Shown here: positions 60,737 to 64,000 of the stretch, in pieces
Layout of the letters: every line of letters begins with the position of its first letter
How positions within the stretch are numbered: the first letter of the stretch is position 1
Assembly: GCF_018917965.1 (NCBI RefSeq)
Contig: NZ_JAHLPP010000002.1
Location: 186,001 to 250,000 of the forward strand
Source of the DNA: Pseudoflavonifractor sp. MSJ-37
GTDB lineage: Bacteria > Bacillota > Clostridia > Oscillospirales > Oscillospiraceae
Length of the DNA stretch: 64,000 nt
Direction: 5' to 3'
Program-made: the position numbers and the translations under genes
Notes under the pieces: model-generated
The model's database searches: none
What the model saw: only the letters and a program-made list of their open reading frames with translations
What the model was told of the DNA's origin: nothing

Positions 60737-62149
60737 ATGGGGCCGACGCTCCGGGAGCCGGCCGCCTTCGCCGGTCTGATCCGCCAGGAGGGGATGCTCC
60801 CCGCCGGGAGCCGGGTCCTCTGCGCCGTGTCCGGCGGGGCGGACTCCATGTGCCTCCTGCATCTGCTGGCCCGGCGGGCGGAACGGGGGGAGCTGATCCT
60901 CTTCGCCGCCCATTATGACCACCGGCTCCGGGGGGCGGATTCCACCGGAGACGCGGCTTTTGTGGAAAAGTGGTGCAAAAAGTGGAACATCCCCCTGACC
61001 GTGGGCTCCGGCGATGTGGCCGGCGAAGCCCGCCGCCGGGGGACCGGCATCGAGGAGACCGCCCGGGCCATGCGCTACGCCTTCCTGCGGGAGACGGCGG
61101 CGGCTCTGGGCTGTACCGCCATCGCCACCGCCCACAACGCCGGGGACAATGCTGAGACGGTGCTCCTCCATCTGATCCGGGGGAGCGGACTCCACGGTCT
61201 GGGAGGCATCCCGCCCAAGCGGGACGGCCTGATCCGGCCCCTGCTGACCACGGAACGGGCCGAGATCGAGGCCTATCTCCAGGCGGCGGGCGTCCCCCAC
61301 CGGGAGGACGCCTCCAACACCGACACCGCCTACGCCCGCAATCTCCTGCGGCATCAGGTCCTGCCTCTTCTCCGCCCGATCGACCCGCAGGTGGTCCGGC
61401 GGCTGGGCGAGACCGCCGCCCTCCTCCGGGCCGACAGCGCCTTTTTAGAGGCCCAGGCCGCCCCGCTGGCGGCCGCCGCCCGTCCCGACGCGGAGGGTGC
61501 CGTGGTCCCGGCGGCAGGCCTCGCCGCCGCGCCGGATCCTCTGGCCCTCCGGGCCCTGCGGCAGATCGTGCGGCAGGCCGGGGGCGGTGAACTCTCCGCC
61601 GCCCACAGCCGGGCCCTGCTGGCTCTGGTCCGGGCCGGCCGGACCGACAGGGCCTGTTCCCTGAGCGGAGGCTGGGAGGGCCGCCTCAGCTGCGGCATCC
61701 TCCGGGTCGCCCCGGCAGGGCCGGTCCCGGCCCTGATCCCCGCGCCGCTGGCGCTGGAAGGGGAGACCTGGCCGGTCCACAGCCGGTACGGCCTCCGGTG
61801 CCGCCGGACGGTCTGTCCGGAGCGCCCGGCCCCCGGGACGTTCTATGTGGCGGAGTTCCATGGCGTCCCTCTGCTCCGTCCCCGGCAGACCGGGGACACG
61901 GTCGCCCTGCCAGGCCGCCCGGGCCGGAGCGTGAAGAAGCTCCTGATCGACCGCCGCTGTCCCCGATGGGACCGGGACCGTCTGCCGGTGCTGGCGGACG
62001 AGGCGGGCCCGGCTGCTCTGATCCCCTACGGCCCCCATGCCCCCCGGCTGGCCCAGCCCGGTCAGGAGGCCTGGGAGCTCCAGATCCGGACCGATCCCAC
62101 GCCGCCGGAGGGCGGCGCCGATCCCCTGGTCCAGCCGGACCAAGCATAG
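60737..62149 (+). CDS. tilS: tRNA(Ile)-lysidine synthase
   Basis: 470 residues. Adds lysine to C34 of tRNA-Ile(CAU) so that it reads AUA. Seen: PP-loop SGGADSMCLLHLL, HYDHRLRGADSTGDAAFVEKWC, TAHNAGDNAETVLLHLIRGSGLHGLGG, RNLLRHQVLP, and a C-terminal domain with QTGDTVALPG and KKLLIDRRCPRWDRDRLPVL. ATG 60737 lies six bases after the dnaB stop. Typical tilS-hpt-ftsH order follows. Confidence 0.94.
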   Translation: MGPTLREPAAFAGLIRQEGMLPAGSRVLCAVSGGADSMCLLHLLARRAERGELILFAAHYDHRLRGADSTGDAAFVEKWCKKWNIPLTVGSGDVAGEARRRGTGIEETARAMRYAFLRETAAALGCTAIATAHNAGDNAETVLLHLIRGSGLHGLGGIPPKRDGLIRPLLTTERAEIEAYLQAAGVPHREDASNTDTAYARNLLRHQVLPLLRPIDPQVVRRLGETAALLRADSAFLEAQAAPLAAAARPDAEGAVVPAAGLAAAPDPLALRALRQIVRQAGGGELSAAHSRALLALVRAGRTDRACSLSGGWEGRLSCGILRVAPAGPVPALIPAPLALEGETWPVHSRYGLRCRRTVCPERPAPGTFYVAEFHGVPLLRPRQTGDTVALPGRPGRSVKKLLIDRRCPRWDRDRLPVLADEAGPAALIPYGPHAPRLAQPGQEAWELQIRTDPTPPEGGADPLVQPDQA

Positions 62150-62168
62150 AAAGGAAGGAAGCAAGAAT

Positions 62169-62714
62169 ATGCTGGAACAAGACATCGAGCGTGTGCTCTT
62201 CTCGGAGGAGCAGCTCAAACAGCGGGTGGCGGAGATCGCCCAGCAGATCGACCGGGACTATGAGGGCAAAGAGCCCCTGCTGGTCAGCGTCCTGCGGGGC
62301 TCCTTCGTGTTCATGGCCGATCTGGTGCGCCAGATCACACTGCCCTGCACCGTGGACTTCATGGCCGTGTCCTCCTACGGCAGCGGCACCACCAGCTCCG
62401 GCCAGGTGAAGATCGTGAAGGACCTGTCCGAGCAGATCGAAGGCAAGGACGTCATCGTGGTGGAGGACATCCTGGACAGCGGCAACACCCTGTCCTACCT
62501 GCTGAAGCTGCTGGAGGCCCGCCATCCCGCCTCCATCCGGCTGTGTACCCTGCTGGATAAGCCCGAGCGCCGCACCAAGCCCGTCCATGTGGACTACTCC
62601 GGCTTCTCCATCCCGGACGCCTTCGTGGTGGGCTATGGCCTGGACTACGACGAGAAATACCGCAACCTGCCCTATATCGGCATCCTGAAGCCCCGAGTCT
62701 ACGGTGGGGAATGA
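62169..62714 (+). CDS. hpt: Hypoxanthine phosphoribosyltransferase
   Basis: 181 residues. Salvages hypoxanthine and guanine with PRPP. Seen: VSVLRGSFVFMADLVRQI, the PRPP motif VVVEDILDSGNTLSYL, and VVGYGLDYDEKYRNLPYIG. RBS GGAAGG. 19 bp after tilS. A purine-salvage enzyme in a window that also has a candidate purine permease and purL. Confidence 0.96.
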   Translation: MLEQDIERVLFSEEQLKQRVAEIAQQIDRDYEGKEPLLVSVLRGSFVFMADLVRQITLPCTVDFMAVSSYGSGTTSSGQVKIVKDLSEQIEGKDVIVVEDILDSGNTLSYLLKLLEARHPASIRLCTLLDKPERRTKPVHVDYSGFSIPDAFVVGYGLDYDEKYRNLPYIGILKPRVYGGE

Positions 62715-62768
62715 GTCCTCCGGTCCCTCTGCCGATGGGCGGGACCGGATCATAAGTCTGAAAGCGCG

Positions 62769-62813
62769 TTCCCCCGGTGACCGGGACGGAGCGCCGGGGG
62801 GAGTGTCCGTTTT
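62769..62813 (+). promoter_or_regulatory. Hairpin that overlaps the ftsH ribosome site
   Basis: CCCCCGG (62771-62777) pairs with CCGGGGGG (62794-62801) across a GC-rich loop. The 3' arm contains the likely ftsH Shine-Dalgarno sequence GGGGGGAG, and a T-run follows. It could be a hpt terminator, a translation switch, or both. Confidence 0.5.
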
Positions 62814-64000
62814 TTGAATAAGAGAGGAAGTCTGCGCGACATCGGCTTTTCCCTGCTGGTGGTCGTGATCCTGCTGACCAGCATCTTCACGCTCCAGGGG
62901 ACCAATGCCCAGCCCCAGCTGACCTACGGCGACATCCGCCAGCTCCTGGTCCAGCAGAAGGTCTCCGACGTGACGGTGAAGGGGGACCGGCTCACCCTCA
63001 CCCTGCGGGACAAGGATGAGTACGGCACCACCGTGCTCACCCACGACCTGCCCAGCTTCGACACCTTCTACGCAGAATTCAACGATATGCTGGTCAGCCA
63101 GCGGGACGCGGGCCTGCTGACCTATGATTACAGCGGTGCGTTCCAGAAGCCCTGGTGGTTCGATATGATCGCCTGGGTGGGCGTGATCGCCCTGTTCGGC
63201 GGCCTGTGGTATGTGATGTTCCTCCGCCAGAACGGTGGAGGCGCCGGGGGCGGCGGCGACCGCACCGCCCGCTTCGGCCGGGCCCGGACCCGCACCATGG
63301 ACGATCAGGCCAAGCGGGTCAGCTTCTCCGATGTGGCCGGCGCCAAGGAGGAGAAGGCGGAGCTCCAGGAGATCGTGGAGTTCCTGCGAGACCCCAAGCG
63401 CTTCCTGAGCCTGGGCGCCCGGATCCCCAAGGGCGTCCTGCTGGTGGGCCCTCCGGGCACCGGCAAGACCCTGCTGGCCAAGGCCGTGGCCGGAGAGGCC
63501 GGGGTCCACTTCCTGTCCATCTCCGGCTCCGACTTCGTGGAGCTCTATGTGGGCGTGGGCGCCAGCCGGGTCCGGGATCTGTTCGACCAGGCCAAGAAGA
63601 ACGCCCCCGCCATCGTCTTCATCGACGAGATCGACGCCGTGGGCCGCCAGCGCGGCGCCGGCCTGGGCGGCGGACATGACGAGCGGGAGCAGACCCTGAA
63701 CCAGCTCCTGGTGGAGATGGACGGCTTCGGCTCCAACGAGGGCGTGGTGGTCCTGGCCGCCACCAACCGGCAGGACATCCTGGATCCCGCCCTCCTGCGC
63801 CCCGGACGCTTCGACCGGCAGGTCTATGTAGGTCCCCCGGACGCTCTGGGCCGGGAGGAGATCCTCCGGGTCCACGCCCGGAACAAGCCGCTGGGCGATG
63901 ACGTGAGCCTGCGGGAGCTGGCCCGGTCTACCGGCGGCTTCACCGGCGCCGACCTGGAGAACCTGATGAACGAGGCCGCCCTACTGGCCGCCCGCCGGCA
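62814..64000 (+). CDS. ftsH: ATP-dependent zinc metalloprotease FtsH, 5' part
   Basis: Membrane-bound AAA+ protease for faulty membrane and short-lived regulatory proteins. 395 residues are visible; the gene runs off the right edge, so the zinc site is not seen. Start TTG 62814, because no ATG/GTG fits and the N-terminus [20 protein letters not shown] matches the family. Seen: first membrane helix, external domain, second helix ([19 protein letters not shown]), Walker A GPPGTGKT, Walker [13 protein letters not shown], and [19 protein letters not shown]. Common order tilS-hpt-ftsH. Confidence 0.95.
   Translation, partial: MNKRGSLRDIGFSLLVVVILLTSIFTLQGTNAQPQLTYGDIRQLLVQQKVSDVTVKGDRLTLTLRDKDEYGTTVLTHDLPSFDTFYAEFNDMLVSQRDAGLLTYDYSGAFQKPWWFDMIAWVGVIALFGGLWYVMFLRQNGGGAGGGGDRTARFGRARTRTMDDQAKRVSFSDVAGAKEEKAELQEIVEFLRDPKRFLSLGARIPKGVLLVGPPGTGKTLLAKAVAGEAGVHFLSISGSDFVELYVGVGASRVRDLFDQAKKNAPAIVFIDEIDAVGRQRGAGLGGGHDEREQTLNQLLVEMDGFGSNEGVVVLAATNRQDILDPALLRPGRFDRQVYVGPPDALGREEILRVHARNKPLGDDVSLRELARSTGGFTGADLENLMNEAALLAARR

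Overview
The window looks like chromosome from a GC-rich, spore-forming, anaerobic Firmicute of the Clostridia, most likely an Oscillospiraceae-type gut bacterium near Flavonifractor, Lawsonibacter or Dysosmobacter. The evidence is spoIIP, the gdpP-rplI-dnaB and tilS-hpt-ftsH gene order, the rplU-prp-rpmA-obgE operon with a Prp-cleaved L27, the acetylase (DapH) lysine branch, SEC-C-tailed SecA and a selenoprotein SelD. The genus is inference. I found no rRNA, phage, transposase or CRISPR array. Most promoters are sigma-A type with 17 bp spacing.

1-12 kb: the CoA genes coaBC and panT-coaX diverge from one promoter region. A reverse operon follows, coding for a polar amino-acid ABC transporter and a cytoplasmic molybdopterin oxidoreductase. 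Next is dapA-dapB-dapH behind a lysine riboswitch with its own terminator, then a large exported SLH-domain protein.

12-22 kb: housekeeping and C1-type enzymes: a MetE-like methyltransferase, a threonine aldolase, DegV, SpoIIP, the L21/Prp/L27/Obg operon, and an operon of ylmH, a DUF896 gene and a UROD-family methyltransferase gene.

22-26 kb: a selenium island. It holds a YedE transporter, a TusA/YedF-like protein, a DUF3343 protein, selD (itself read through an in-frame UGA) and a divergent LysR regulator of the selenium-associated type.

26-35 kb: a radical-SAM/DNA-metabolism gene pair whose promoter carries two LexA-like boxes, a PlcC-like protein, the livKHMGF branched-chain amino-acid transporter and an SDR enzyme.

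35-39 kb: tRNA-Val, two HTH regulators, the remains of an HD-domain gene, an SLH-CAP secreted protein, and two tandem candidate small RNAs. The two RNAs share an activator-box promoter architecture.

39-49 kb: purL, a peptide-binding lipoprotein, a YfiH/PgeF protein, secA, a zinc-ribbon membrane protein and a dCMP deaminase.

49-56.5 kb: an NCS2 permease, RidA, carbamate kinase, diaminopropionate ammonia-lyase and IlvE. The first four resemble part of the anaerobic purine/uric-acid catabolic gene set. This area also holds two copies of a ~170 bp palindromic repeat (a third copy is at 25.9 kb), one of two copies of an ~83 bp repeat, and a truncated relic of a second permease gene.

56.8-64 kb: gdpP, rplI, dnaB, tilS, hpt and the start of ftsH, all forward.

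The observations most worth following up are the tandem small-RNA locus with its shared box motif, the LexA-box radical-SAM operon, the dispersed palindromic repeats with the permease relic, and the molybdoenzyme-transporter operon.
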